From JAGLWP01 sp964444095 (GTDB taxonomy: Archaea > Nanobdellota > Nanobdellia > Pacearchaeales > GW2011-AR1): DNA of 22,251 nucleotides. Position numbers and translations under genes: made by a program. The DNA lies in contig CAYUEW010000010.1 of NCBI GenBank assembly GCA_964444095.1, positions 1 to 22,251 of the forward strand, in the 5' to 3' direction. Positions 1-7,175 of the stretch are shown piece after piece (the first letter of the stretch is position 1; every line of letters starts with the position of its first letter). A model generated the notes under the pieces. That model made no database searches, was not told the DNA's origin, and worked only from the letters and a program-made list of their open reading frames with translations.

Positions 1-1
1 A

Positions 2-316
2 CCTGATGGAATTTTAACTAATTCTTCTTTGCAGTATGTTAGAGATTTTTTAATGGAGCACGCACAAATTGAGGCAGTTGTTAGTTTGCCACAGATTGCG
101 TTTAGTCATTTTGGAGCAGGTGTTAAGTCTTCTTTGGTTTTTATTAGAAAGAAAAAGAAAGATGAGAAGTTAGGAAATTATCCAATCTTTATGGCTATTG
201 CTGAGCATATTGGTTATGATGCAACAGGAAGGAAGGACCTGATAAATGATTTTGATAAAATTCTGGAAGAGTATGGAAAGTTTGAGAAAGATAAGAAAGG
301 TTATGGGGGTTGTTAA
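2..316 (+). CDS. hsdM: Type I restriction-modification DNA methylase (HsdM), C-terminal part, cut by the window edge
   Basis: The frame is open from the first base, so only the last ~104 residues are visible. They start with PDGILTNSSLQYVRDFL, the conserved segment just after the NPPF/Y catalytic region of type I N6-adenine methylases, followed by a VVSLPQIAFSHFGAGVKSSLVF stretch split here as VVSLPQIAF and GAGVKSSLVFIRK, also typical of HsdM. The family transfers a methyl group from S-adenosylmethionine to adenine within the site chosen by HsdS. The S-adenosylmethionine-binding motif and NPPF/Y lie upstream of the window and cannot be checked. The stop is one base before the hsdS ATG, so the two are surely co-transcribed. 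No hsdR is visible; it may lie upstream. Confidence 0.9.
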   Translation, partial: PDGILTNSSLQYVRDFLMEHAQIEAVVSLPQIAFSHFGAGVKSSLVFIRKKKKDEKLGNYPIFMAIAEHIGYDATGRKDLINDFDKILEEYGKFEKDKKGYGGC

Positions 317-317
317 G

Positions 318-1622
318 ATGGAATGTTTTTGTGTAATGTCAAATGAAATTGAGGGGCGAATTGACCCTTTTTATTACAGGATGGAATTCCTGGAATTAGA
401 GAAAAAGGTAAAATTAAAGTCAAATAAAGTTTTGGGGGATTTTATTGTTGAGATTTCTGGAGGAGCGACGCCTAGTAGAAATAATGAAGAGGAATTATAT
501 TCTAATGAAAAAGAAGGAATTCCTTTTCTAAGAGTTCAGAATATTACTGAAGAGGGTTTAGTTCTTAACAATGTTAAGTTTATTACTAGAGAAGTTCATG
601 AAAAACAATTAAAGAGAAGCCAAGTAAAAGAAGATAATTTATTAATCACTATAACTGGGAGAATTGCTAGTTCTTGCGTGGTGCCAAAAGGTTTTGAAGG
701 GAATATAAACCAACACTCAGTTGTTATTAAAACGGAAAGTTTAGAGATTAGTAACTTATTAGCAAAATACCTTAATTCTTCAATTGGTCACAAACTTGCA
801 TTACGAAGAACTTCTGGGGGGTCTAGATTGGCTTTAGATTATATTTCTTTAAAATCTATCCCAGTTATTGAAGAAGCCAAAATAGTTGAATTAATGGATA
901 AAGCCTATCTTCAGAAAAAACAAAAAGATGCAGAAGCAAAGAAACTCTCGGATTCAATTGATGAATTTGTTCTTGAGCAGTTGGGGATAAAAATCCCTGA
1001 ATTAAAAAATAAAATGTGTTTTGTTGTTGATTATAATCAAATTCAATCTGGAAGAATAGACTCAGTTAATTTTGCAAATCCTCAAGATACCTTAAGCTCA
1101 ACTAAAATTAAAGAAAAAATTCTTGATGAAGTTGCAAGTTTAGTTAAGGGTCAAAGTATTACAAAAGAAAATATTACCTCTGGAAATTATCCTGTTGTTG
1201 CAGGGGGACAATCAAGCCCTTATTCAATTAATGCTTGTAATCATGAAGGTAACGTAATAACTGTTAGTGCTTCTGGAGCATATTCGGGTTATGTTTGGTA
1301 TCATTATAATCCCATTTTTGCATCTGATTGTACTGTAATAAAATCTTTAGATGAAAAAGAAGTTCCAACATTTTATTTATATTGTGTGATGAAAGCTAAA
1401 CAAAAATTTATTTACAATATGCAACAAGGAGCAGGACAACCCCATGTTTATTCGAGAGATTTATCAAATCTAAAAATTCCTTTACCTTCTCTTCCAATCC
1501 AAAATAAAATAGCTGAGGAAGTAAAACAACGAATGCACAAAGTAGAGCAGTTACAGAAAGAAGCAAAGGAAGAATTGAAAAAAGTAAAGAAAGAAATTGA
1601 AGAGATGATTTTGAGTCAATAA
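318..1622 (+). CDS. hsdS: Type I restriction-modification specificity subunit (HsdS)
   Basis: A 434-aa protein with the usual two target-recognition domains. TRD1 covers about residues 35-190 (SGGATPSRNN, then GIPFLRVQNI, then LDYISLKSIPV). TRD2 covers about 260-395 (KGQSITKENI, GNYPVVAGGQ, VTVSASGAYSGYV, GAGQPHVYSRDL, then KIPLPSLPIQNKIAEE). Each is followed by a Lys/Glu-rich helix (about 195-235 and 395-434), which in the family form the antiparallel coiled coil that docks HsdM and sets the spacing of the two half-sites. HsdS dictates which DNA sequence is methylated or cleaved. I chose the ATG at 318 because it follows the hsdM stop by one base; an in-frame ATG at 246 would lie inside hsdM. 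Length is normal and there is no frameshift. Confidence 0.92.
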   Translation: MECFCVMSNEIEGRIDPFYYRMEFLELEKKVKLKSNKVLGDFIVEISGGATPSRNNEEELYSNEKEGIPFLRVQNITEEGLVLNNVKFITREVHEKQLKRSQVKEDNLLITITGRIASSCVVPKGFEGNINQHSVVIKTESLEISNLLAKYLNSSIGHKLALRRTSGGSRLALDYISLKSIPVIEEAKIVELMDKAYLQKKQKDAEAKKLSDSIDEFVLEQLGIKIPELKNKMCFVVDYNQIQSGRIDSVNFANPQDTLSSTKIKEKILDEVASLVKGQSITKENITSGNYPVVAGGQSSPYSINACNHEGNVITVSASGAYSGYVWYHYNPIFASDCTVIKSLDEKEVPTFYLYCVMKAKQKFIYNMQQGAGQPHVYSRDLSNLKIPLPSLPIQNKIAEEVKQRMHKVEQLQKEAKEELKKVKKEIEEMILSQ

Positions 1623-1625
1623 AAA

Positions 1626-2765
1626 ATGGTTATTGTTTCTTATCAAATAATATTTACAGAAAATAAGGATATAAAAAAGGAATTAGTTGAATTACTAAAA
1701 AATGCTTTTACAGATAATTATGATGATTTTTCTGAAGAGGATCTTGATTCATTAATAGAAATCAAATATTTTAAACAAATTGATGAATACAAAATCTTGG
1801 TTGGTTTTGATATAACTTTCAATGAAATACGTATGAAAGTTGATTCTGTGATCTCTGATTTTAATGATTATTTGAATGAGCATGAAAATATCTCTTTAAT
1901 TGTTAAATTTTATGATGAAAACTTATTCTCAAATTTATCTCAAATATATAAAAGGATATTTAGTATTGAAATGCAGTTAAGAGAGGCGGTCACCCTTATT
2001 TTCTTAGATACATATAAGACCGATTACTATGATTTGTTAAAAGATTCTAATATAAATCCTTACTCTGGAAAAGACGGTTTGCCAAAAGATGAAAAACAAA
2101 AAAGAGATTTTTTGGAGAAAACATTAGAAAATGAGTTTTTTCATATTTCGTTTAATCAGTATATAAGTCTATCAAACATCAAAGAATTAAAACAAGAAGA
2201 TTTATTTCCAATAACAGAAGTATCAGAAAATTTTGCAGAATTTAAAGAAAAGATATTGAATAGGGGGATTACGAACAAATATTATAAAACTTTTTTAGAT
2301 GAAATAAAAATAATCATGGAAAATCTTGAAAAAATAAGAAATTGTGTTGCTCATAATAGAAATTTAAGAGAAGAGTTAGCAGTGTGTGAAAAATATTTTG
2401 AAGAAATTGAAGATAAATTAGATAATTTTTTTATCAATGTTTTTGAAGTAGATTATTTTGGACCTTTCACAGATATTTGGGAAAAAGGAGGAGGAGATGA
2501 AGTTGGTAATAATCTCAAGAGTTTTTATTTCAAAAAAGAAGTTTTAGATTTTTATGAAAAGGGAGATCAATCAGAGAAATTTATTGTTGAAAGAAGAATA
2601 ACAAGTTACCTTAGAGACCAAGGAGCGATATGGGGATTAAAATTTTCTGAAAATGAAGGAGTTCTTTCGGCTATACTTGTAGATCTAAAACAAATGCCAA
2701 GAATACATCAAGAATTGTGGGAGAAATATTTGATCCCCCTTCCCCACTCACACACACTTTTATAA
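1626..2765 (+). CDS. Uncharacterised protein with HEPN-like R-x4-H motif, last gene of the RM locus
   Basis: Not recognised as a named family. The 379-aa product is soluble, acidic and rich in Asn, Lys and Ile. Residues 238-243 read RNCVAH, flanked by long helices (from about FLDEIKIIMENLEKI to ELAVCEKYFEEIEDKLDNF). This R-N-x3-H pattern in a helical bundle is the active-site signature of HEPN domains, many of which are metal-independent RNases in toxin or abortive-infection systems. The N-terminal ~100 residues look alpha/beta (strand-like ISLIVKFYD). The C-terminal ~60 residues (RRITSYLRDQGAIWGLKFS, then VDLKQMPRIHQELW) form a separate small domain I cannot place. It starts 3 bp after the hsdS stop, so it is probably co-transcribed with the RM genes. 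A role as a defence accessory or back-up RNase is inference. A non-catalytic HEPN is also possible. Confidence 0.75.
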   Translation: MVIVSYQIIFTENKDIKKELVELLKNAFTDNYDDFSEEDLDSLIEIKYFKQIDEYKILVGFDITFNEIRMKVDSVISDFNDYLNEHENISLIVKFYDENLFSNLSQIYKRIFSIEMQLREAVTLIFLDTYKTDYYDLLKDSNINPYSGKDGLPKDEKQKRDFLEKTLENEFFHISFNQYISLSNIKELKQEDLFPITEVSENFAEFKEKILNRGITNKYYKTFLDEIKIIMENLEKIRNCVAHNRNLREELAVCEKYFEEIEDKLDNFFINVFEVDYFGPFTDIWEKGGGDEVGNNLKSFYFKKEVLDFYEKGDQSEKFIVERRITSYLRDQGAIWGLKFSENEGVLSAILVDLKQMPRIHQELWEKYLIPLPHSHTLL

Positions 2766-2807
2766 ACCCACATCTTCATCAAATTATATAACAAATGGTT
2801 AGTAGGT

Positions 2808-2843
2808 CTTGAGCTTAAATGTCTCTTATGACTTACGCTCAAG
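2808..2843. repeat. Inverted repeat in the RM-helicase gap
   Basis: CTTGAGC at 2808-2814 is the exact reverse complement of GCTCAAG at 2837-2843. After one mismatch the pairing continues for 3 bp (TAA/TTA), with a 14-nt loop. It begins ~20 bp downstream of a TATA-like ATTATATAA at 2783-2791, so it could sit at the start of a short transcript. It could equally be a fold downstream of the RM genes. No T-tract follows it directly, so I do not call it a terminator. Confidence 0.4.
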
Positions 2844-2892
2844 AAGTAGCATATTTCTTGAATTTTGTTAATTGTCTTTATTGACTAGATAA

Positions 2893-2932
2893 TGAATAGT
2901 TGACTGATTAAGTTGGCTTGCTGAATAGTTGA
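2893..2932. repeat. Short direct repeat upstream of the helicase gene
   Basis: The 11-mer TGAATAGTTGA occurs at 2893-2903 and again at 2922-2932 (29-bp offset). It is flanked by TTGACTA at 2881 and 2938, so the stretch 2881-2944 is built of related TTGAcTA/TTGAgTA words. It lies 27-78 bp before the helicase ATG. It might be a regulatory site for the helicase or simply a decayed tandem repeat. The rest of the gap 2766-2958 shows no gene. Confidence 0.45.
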
Positions 2933-2958
2933 GTAATTGACTAAAAGAAAAATCGAAA

Positions 2959-4335
2959 ATGGAAAAATTCACAAAGTTAGGATTAAGCACAGAACTCACA
3001 GATGTATTGAGGCAATTTGGTTTCAAACAACCTTCTGAGATTCAGGAGAAAGCAATTCCTTTAGCAATGGCTGGGAATGATATTATTGGAGGTTCTGCGA
3101 CAGGAAGCGGAAAAACTTTAGCGTTCGCATCACCAATTATTGAAAACTTAAAACCAAATAGAAACATCCAAGCATTAATTTTAACTCCAACAAGAGAACT
3201 CGCAGAACAAGTTGCAACTGCAATTAGTGATTTTAGTAGAAACAAAAAATTAAATGTCTTAGCAGTTTATGGTGGTGTAAGCATTGAACCTCAAATGAGA
3301 AAACTTGCTATGGCAGATGTGCTCGTCGGAACGCCCGGAAGAATTTTAGACCATCTTCAAAGAAGAACATTAAATTTGAGTAATGTTAAATTCCTTGTTT
3401 TAGATGAAGTCGACAGAATGTTTGACATGGGTTTTTCTAGGGATGTTGAAAGAATCCTTCACGAATGCCCAGAAGACAGACAAACAATGATGTTCTCGGC
3501 AACAGTTTCAGGAGACATTGATTATCTATCTAAGAAATATACAAGAAACCCAATAGAAATTTCTGTAGAATCTTATGTTGATGCTTCTAAATTAGAACAA
3601 ATTTATTACGATGTGCCAGACAATAAAAAATTCTCATTACTAGTGCATTTATTGAAAAAAGAAGAAGCTGGTTTTGTTCTGGTTTTTTGTAGCACACGAA
3701 GAAACGTAGATTTTGTTGCAGATAATTTGATAAGATTAGGAATTAAAGCAAAAGCTATTCACGGCGGGCTTGACCAAAAAAAGCGATTAAGAGTTTTAGA
3801 TGAATTCAAGAAAAAAGGTGAAGGTGTTTTAGTTTGTACAGATGTTGCCGCAAGAGGTTTGGACATTAAAAGTGTAAGTCATGTTTACAATTACGACATT
3901 CCCAACGACCCTAAAGATTACATTCATAGAATCGGGCGAACAGCAAGAGCAGGAGAAGAAGGAAAAGCTGTAACAATTTTAGCCAGTAGAGATTACGAAA
4001 AATTCGGAGCATTGTCAAGATACGAAGAAATCAATATAACCCCTAATGACTTACCTCAACTTGAAATTGTTAGAATCAATATAGACTCTGGTAACAGAGA
4101 CAGCAGATTCAAGGGCAGTCCGAGAAGAAATGATTTTAACAGAGGACCTAGGCAAAATAATTTTAATCGTGGGCCAAGAAGTTCAGGAAGAAGTGATGGA
4201 AGAAGTCCGAGAAGTGATGATAGACCAAGAAGAAACGATTCAAGAGGACGAAGTTCATATAATCAAAGGCCAAATTCACGAAGACCTTCAGGGAGAAATA
4301 ATAATTTTAAAAGTCCGAGCAGACATAGAAGGTAA
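2959..4335 (+). CDS. DEAD-box ATP-dependent RNA helicase with basic repetitive tail
   Basis: A 458-aa superfamily 2 helicase with the complete DEAD-box set: Q motif (GFKQPSEIQEKAIP, 21-34), motif I ATGSGKT (47-53), PTREL (77-81), TPGR (125-128), motif II DEVD (149-152), SAT (180-182), ARGLDI (298-303) and HRIGRTARAG (323-332). Motif II has Val in place of Ala; the catalytic D-E-x-D acids are intact. Residues ~375-458 are a low-complexity Arg/Asn/Ser/Gly tail with repeats such as FNRGPR twice, likely an RNA-binding extension as in CsdA/DeaD-type proteins. Such enzymes unwind RNA during ribosome assembly, decay or cold adaptation; the exact target cannot be told. Its stop codon abuts, base to base, the stop of the convergent membrane protein gene. 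Confidence 0.95.
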   Translation: MEKFTKLGLSTELTDVLRQFGFKQPSEIQEKAIPLAMAGNDIIGGSATGSGKTLAFASPIIENLKPNRNIQALILTPTRELAEQVATAISDFSRNKKLNVLAVYGGVSIEPQMRKLAMADVLVGTPGRILDHLQRRTLNLSNVKFLVLDEVDRMFDMGFSRDVERILHECPEDRQTMMFSATVSGDIDYLSKKYTRNPIEISVESYVDASKLEQIYYDVPDNKKFSLLVHLLKKEEAGFVLVFCSTRRNVDFVADNLIRLGIKAKAIHGGLDQKKRLRVLDEFKKKGEGVLVCTDVAARGLDIKSVSHVYNYDIPNDPKDYIHRIGRTARAGEEGKAVTILASRDYEKFGALSRYEEINITPNDLPQLEIVRINIDSGNRDSRFKGSPRRNDFNRGPRQNNFNRGPRSSGRSDGRSPRSDDRPRRNDSRGRSSYNQRPNSRRPSGRNNNFKSPSRHRR

Positions 4336-4812
4336 TTATTTTACTTTTTTCCAAACAAAATAAGAAAGGATTCCAAACACAATTGTTCCTGCAATAAATG
4401 CAGGTATTTTATTTTCTAGGTTTTTTACAATTCCTTCAATAATTAATGCTGTACCTGTGCCAATTCCAACAATCTGAAATGGTAGATAAGTGATGAATAA
4501 ACCACCTATTGATAAAATCAAACCTGCAATTACAAAAACATAAAATATTCTATTGTTATAAACATCTCTAGCTTCGTCATATTCATCCCCACATTCAGAA
4601 TAAAAATCACACCCCATATTTAACCATATTCCACCTTCATCAATACACTCTTGTTCAGTCCACTCTACTTTTTGAGAATAGCTATCTCTATCACAATAAT
4701 CATTATATTCTGGACTTGGGTAAAAAGCATACACCCCCAAGTTTATCAATCCAAAAAGAATTAATGCCAAAGCAATTCCCATTGTAATCTGCATCCCTTT
4801 TTTCTTTTTCAT
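4336..4812 (-). CDS. Four-helix membrane protein with Cys-rich outer loop, function unknown
   Basis: A 158-aa protein. The N-terminus MKKKKG is followed by a hydrophobic helix (about 9-31), a polar loop of ~57 residues, then three more helices (about 90-111, 113-130 and 137-153) and a VWKKVK tail. The loop carries four cysteines after a first CD pair: YCDRDSYSQ, QECIDEGGIW, MGCDFYSEC, which would fit disulfides outside the cell. By the positive-inside rule both ends are cytoplasmic. I recognise the loop pattern (TxxxCxxxGGxW ... C) as common in uncharacterised proteins of DPANN/CPR genomes, but know no function. It starts 19 bp after the rps27ae stop, so it is probably the last gene of that operon, in the place where other archaea often carry kae1. 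Confidence 0.8.
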   Translation of the reverse strand: MKKKKGMQITMGIALALILFGLINLGVYAFYPSPEYNDYCDRDSYSQKVEWTEQECIDEGGIWLNMGCDFYSECGDEYDEARDVYNNRIFYVFVIAGLILSIGGLFITYLPFQIVGIGTGTALIIEGIVKNLENKIPAFIAGTIVFGILSYFVWKKVK

Positions 4813-4831
4813 GTTGTTTAAAATATTTTAT

Positions 4832-5071
4832 TTATTCTTTAGGAACTTCTTCTTTTTTCTCTTCGACTTTCTTACCTTCAAATTCAGAATAATGACACTT
4901 ACCACAGTAAACTCTTCCTTGTGATTTCATTAAAAATACTCCTGGCCCACATCGCGGGCAAGTTCTTTCTCTTGTAATCTTATCTCCTTCAATTTTGTAT
5001 TTAGTATATTTCTTACTAGTTGGTTTGTTTTTGTGTGGTTTCTTTCCTTTTTTTATTATTTTTTTAGGCAT
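4832..5071 (-). CDS. rps27ae: 30S ribosomal protein S27ae
   Basis: A 79-aa protein with a very basic N-terminus (KKIIKKGKKPHKNK) and the S27ae zinc ribbon: RTCPRCGPGVFL ... RVYCGKCHYSEF, that is C-x2-C around residue 38 and C-x2-C around 56. Archaeal S27ae lacks the ubiquitin fusion of eukaryotes, as here. The acidic-basic tail (EGKKVEEKKEEVPKE) is longer than in many archaea. It binds the small-subunit head region. It follows rps24e by 1 bp, the standard archaeal gene order. Confidence 0.95.
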   Translation of the reverse strand: MPKKIIKKGKKPHKNKPTSKKYTKYKIEGDKITRERTCPRCGPGVFLMKSQGRVYCGKCHYSEFEGKKVEEKKEEVPKE

Positions 5072-5072
5072 T

Positions 5073-5342
5073 TTATTTTTTTCCTTTTACTTTCTTTTTT
5101 GGTTCTGCTTTTTCTTTTTCTTCACTTGAAGAATAAACATTTGCATTTACCATAAATATCTTCGCGCCGAATTGTCCATGTATTCCTTTAACTTCTACTG
5201 CTTCTGGTTGAGCTGAAAATTTCTGAGCAATTAAATTTTTTATTTCTTCTCTACTCGGAGTAATTGCAGCTTCTACACTTCCCTGAATTTCTTTTCGTGC
5301 AAATAACGGATTTTCTGTTTCTTTAATTATTTCTAGTTCCAT
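5073..5342 (-). CDS. rps24e: 30S ribosomal protein S24e
   Basis: An 89-aa protein. MELEIIKETENPLFARKEI is the typical S24e start, followed by the PSREEIKNLIAQKF helix, the GIHGQFGAKIFMVNANVY strand pair (in the position of the family's FG-x4-GxAxVYDS), and a Lys-rich tail. It is a small-subunit structural protein. It begins 5 bp after the spt4 stop and is followed at 1 bp by rps27ae. The spacing implies a single polycistronic mRNA with Rpo7 and Spt4. Confidence 0.93.
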   Translation of the reverse strand: MELEIIKETENPLFARKEIQGSVEAAITPSREEIKNLIAQKFSAQPEAVEVKGIHGQFGAKIFMVNANVYSSSEEKEKAEPKKKVKGKK

Positions 5343-5347
5343 AAGAA

Positions 5348-5536
5348 TTACCTTGTTTTAATTGCGAAATTTCCTTTACTTTTAATATCTAATTTTTGAG
5401 CTATTTCTGATTTTTCTGGATTTAAGATTACAATTCTTCCTTTGAAACTTTCTGTTGATTCCTTAGATTCACACTTAGGACATTTATCTCCTTCGTAAAT
5501 TGTGTTACAAATTTTACATGCTTTTTGTTTTACCAT
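5348..5536 (-). CDS. spt4: Transcription elongation factor Spt4 (RpoE'')
   Basis: A 62-aa protein. The zinc site reads CKICNTIYEGDKCPKC (two C-x2-C at residues 7-10 and 19-22), and the GRIVILNPEKSEIAQKL segment matches the NGN-binding surface of archaeal Spt4. Spt4 pairs with Spt5 to clamp RNA polymerase during elongation. The ATG shares one base with the rpo7 stop (TAATG), so translation is likely coupled. Confidence 0.95.
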   Translation of the reverse strand: MVKQKACKICNTIYEGDKCPKCESKESTESFKGRIVILNPEKSEIAQKLDIKSKGNFAIKTR

Positions 5537-6138
5537 TATTTTTTCTTTCCCGCCTTTGCTTCTTTATCTTGAATTTTTGCTACTTTCTCTGCATCTTTCT
5601 GTTTATTTAATCTATCTTCTTTAATCCATTCAATTTTACCTAAACCCGGTTGTCTCATAGTAAGTCCGATTTTTAATTCTCCGCCCTTGTGACTAATTGC
5701 GACGATTCTTGCAAGACATAAATCTCCTTGTTTTAAACTTCTTTTACTTGATTTACCTAATAATGAATTTGCTTTACTAAAACTAACATAATCTTCCATT
5801 GTTTGACTAATGTGGATCATTCCCCTCATGACACCCATGTCAATAAAAGCGCCAAAGTTCGCAATTTCTGAAATAACTCCATATACTAATTCATGTAATT
5901 CTGGTTTCCAAGCTAACAGTTTAAATCTTGATTTGTAATAAGTTGCTCCGTCGCCAGCAATGATTACTCCCTCGCCAACTTCTAAAACTTCAATCACAGA
6001 AACAACATGTCCTATTTCCTTATCGTAACTCCCAGTGTAGGTTTCATGGAGTTGCTGATTAACAGACTCTGTAGTAGGCAAACCAAATAATTTAGGTTCT
6101 ACTCGGATATGGTCTTCAATCTCAGTTAAATAAAACAT
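5536..6138 (-). CDS. rpo7: DNA-directed RNA polymerase subunit Rpo7 (RpoE')
   Basis: A 200-aa protein. The N-terminal RNP-like domain begins MFYLTEIEDHIRVEP and includes GVIIAGDGATYYKSRFKLLAWKP. An S1 RNA-binding domain follows from ~83 to 160 (VYGVISEIANFGAFIDMG, then MIHISQ), then a Lys-rich tail. With Rpo4 it forms the polymerase stalk, which aids open-complex formation and binds exiting RNA. Rpo4 is not encoded nearby. The gene is 48 bp downstream of the PIN gene, and a TATA-like TTTTTAAAAG lies within that gap at about 6166-6176, so it may have its own promoter with a short leader. Confidence 0.95.
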   Translation of the reverse strand: MFYLTEIEDHIRVEPKLFGLPTTESVNQQLHETYTGSYDKEIGHVVSVIEVLEVGEGVIIAGDGATYYKSRFKLLAWKPELHELVYGVISEIANFGAFIDMGVMRGMIHISQTMEDYVSFSKANSLLGKSSKRSLKQGDLCLARIVAISHKGGELKIGLTMRQPGLGKIEWIKEDRLNKQKDAEKVAKIQDKEAKAGKKK

Positions 6139-6186
6139 TTTAGATGCAATTTAGAGTAAAAATTGGTTTTTAAAAGTTGCTGTCGC

Positions 6187-6558
6187 TTAAATAACTTCTA
6201 ATTTCTTTTTCTGTCTAATTATTAATTTCTGATTGGGAAACTTCCCTTGCAATTCTTTATCCAATGTGGCAATGATAATGCTCTTGTCTTTTTTTGCTAA
6301 TTTTGCTATTCCATTATCTACGTTTTTATTTTCTAAACTAATTTTCTTAAATGGGCTTTTTTTTAACATATTCAACGCAATTTTGGCTTCTTCCCTAAAG
6401 CGAAGTTTTTTTTGTGATGTGCTAATTCTTTCTATCTCTTTGATAACCTGTTCTGGGATAATAATTGTTATTCCTAAGAGTTGAATCTCCTCAAAAAAAT
6501 CCACTTTATTTCTAATACAAGTCAAAATAAAATTTGTATCCAGTAATACTTTTTTCAT
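6187..6558 (-). CDS. PIN-domain RNase, Fcf1/Utp24-like (VapC9-type)
   Basis: A 123-aa protein that is a bare PIN domain. LLDTNFIL supplies D7. IIIPEQVIKEIERI supplies E41. NVDNGIAKLAKK supplies D81, and IIIATLDKEL supplies D100. These are the four acids that bind metal in active PIN nucleases. In archaea a stand-alone Fcf1/Utp24-like PIN gene very commonly sits directly upstream of rpo7, as here. That points to rRNA processing rather than a VapC toxin, and no antitoxin gene lies next to it on this strand. A TATA box 26 bp upstream of the ATG suggests a leaderless mRNA heading the ribosomal/polymerase operon. Confidence 0.88.
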   Translation of the reverse strand: MKKVLLDTNFILTCIRNKVDFFEEIQLLGITIIIPEQVIKEIERISTSQKKLRFREEAKIALNMLKKSPFKKISLENKNVDNGIAKLAKKDKSIIIATLDKELQGKFPNQKLIIRQKKKLEVI

Positions 6559-6579
6559 ATTTTAAAGATGTTTAAGAAA

Positions 6580-6592
6580 CTTTTAAATATTG
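6580..6592. promoter_or_regulatory. Shared TATA region of two divergent genes
   Basis: The divergent gap 6559-6614 is only 56 bp and has one strong AT box, CTTTTAAATATTG. Read on the minus strand its centre is ~26 bp from the PIN start at 6558. Read on the plus strand it is ~27 bp from the ATG at 6615. Either two overlapping TATA boxes or a single bidirectional one drives both leaderless transcripts. Confidence 0.55.
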
Positions 6593-6614
6593 TCTTTGGT
6601 TTTGAAAATAAGAG

Positions 6615-7175
6615 ATGATAGAGAAAGAAAATATTCTTAACATTTTAAAAGAAACACAAATAGCGTTAAGAGCGGGGGATGTAGTTAAACTCAAAGAGAT
6701 GAGCAACCGCACGATTCACACTGCTTCGATTGAACAAGATTCTATCAGCCTTGTTTTGGCTGTTCTTATTTATTCTTTAAGTAAAATTCTTGAAAGAAAA
6801 GATTATCAAAAATATCCTGAGTGGAAAATAGTTTACAAATCAATTAGAGTTTCATTAGACAAAGCGATTTTGGCTGTCAACAAGGGTGATGAGAAGGCTT
6901 TGAGAGAAAATTTGAGTTTGACACGAAAATCTATTTTAAAGCTTTCTGGAAAATTAAAAATTTATATTCAAGATGTTTTTAGAAGAGCTAGTATAAATAA
7001 GGCTTCACGTCTCTATGAGCACGGGATTTCTTTAGAACGAACTGCTAGTTTGTTGGGTGTTACAATGTTTGAACTTTCTGAATATTCTGGGAGGACTGGA
7101 ATTTCTGATGTTCCCTTGGGAAAAACACTGGGCGTGAAGGAAAGACTTAATCTTGCAATGGAGATATTCAAATGA
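6615..7175 (+). CDS. Helix-turn-helix protein, partner of the downstream PIN protein
   Basis: Not a family I can name. It is 186 aa, all-helical. Residues 1-120 form a helical-repeat-like region (GDVVKLKEMSNRTIHTAS is HEPN- or four-helix-like, but without R-x4-6-H). Residues ~128-162 form an HTH (KASRLYEHGISLERTASLLG, then ELSEYSGRTGISD) resembling the UPF0175 antitoxin pattern of 'a-x-x-LY-x-x-G-x-S-x-x-x-A-A-x-LG'. The last 4 bases overlap the start of a large PIN protein (ATGA at 7172-7175). Antitoxin or DNA-binding regulator of that nuclease is the simplest inference. A structural partner in RNA processing is also possible, because the Fcf1-like PIN gene lies immediately upstream in the opposite direction. 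Confidence 0.75.
   Translation: MIEKENILNILKETQIALRAGDVVKLKEMSNRTIHTASIEQDSISLVLAVLIYSLSKILERKDYQKYPEWKIVYKSIRVSLDKAILAVNKGDEKALRENLSLTRKSILKLSGKLKIYIQDVFRRASINKASRLYEHGISLERTASLLGVTMFELSEYSGRTGISDVPLGKTLGVKERLNLAMEIFK

Noticed and set aside
246..317. Earlier ATG for HsdS inside hsdM
   Set aside because: It would overlap hsdM by 71 bp and add residues with no HsdS similarity; the ATG at 318 sits one base after the hsdM stop.
4130..4363. A 77-aa open frame overlapping the end of the helicase gene
   Set aside because: It is a shifted reading of the helicase's repetitive Arg-rich tail; its composition is artefactual (Glu/Ile/Val repeats), and it has no promoter.
6187..6558. VapC toxin reading of the minus-strand PIN gene
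   Set aside because: No antitoxin gene on the same strand; the position directly upstream of rpo7 is the usual place of the Fcf1-like processing enzyme.
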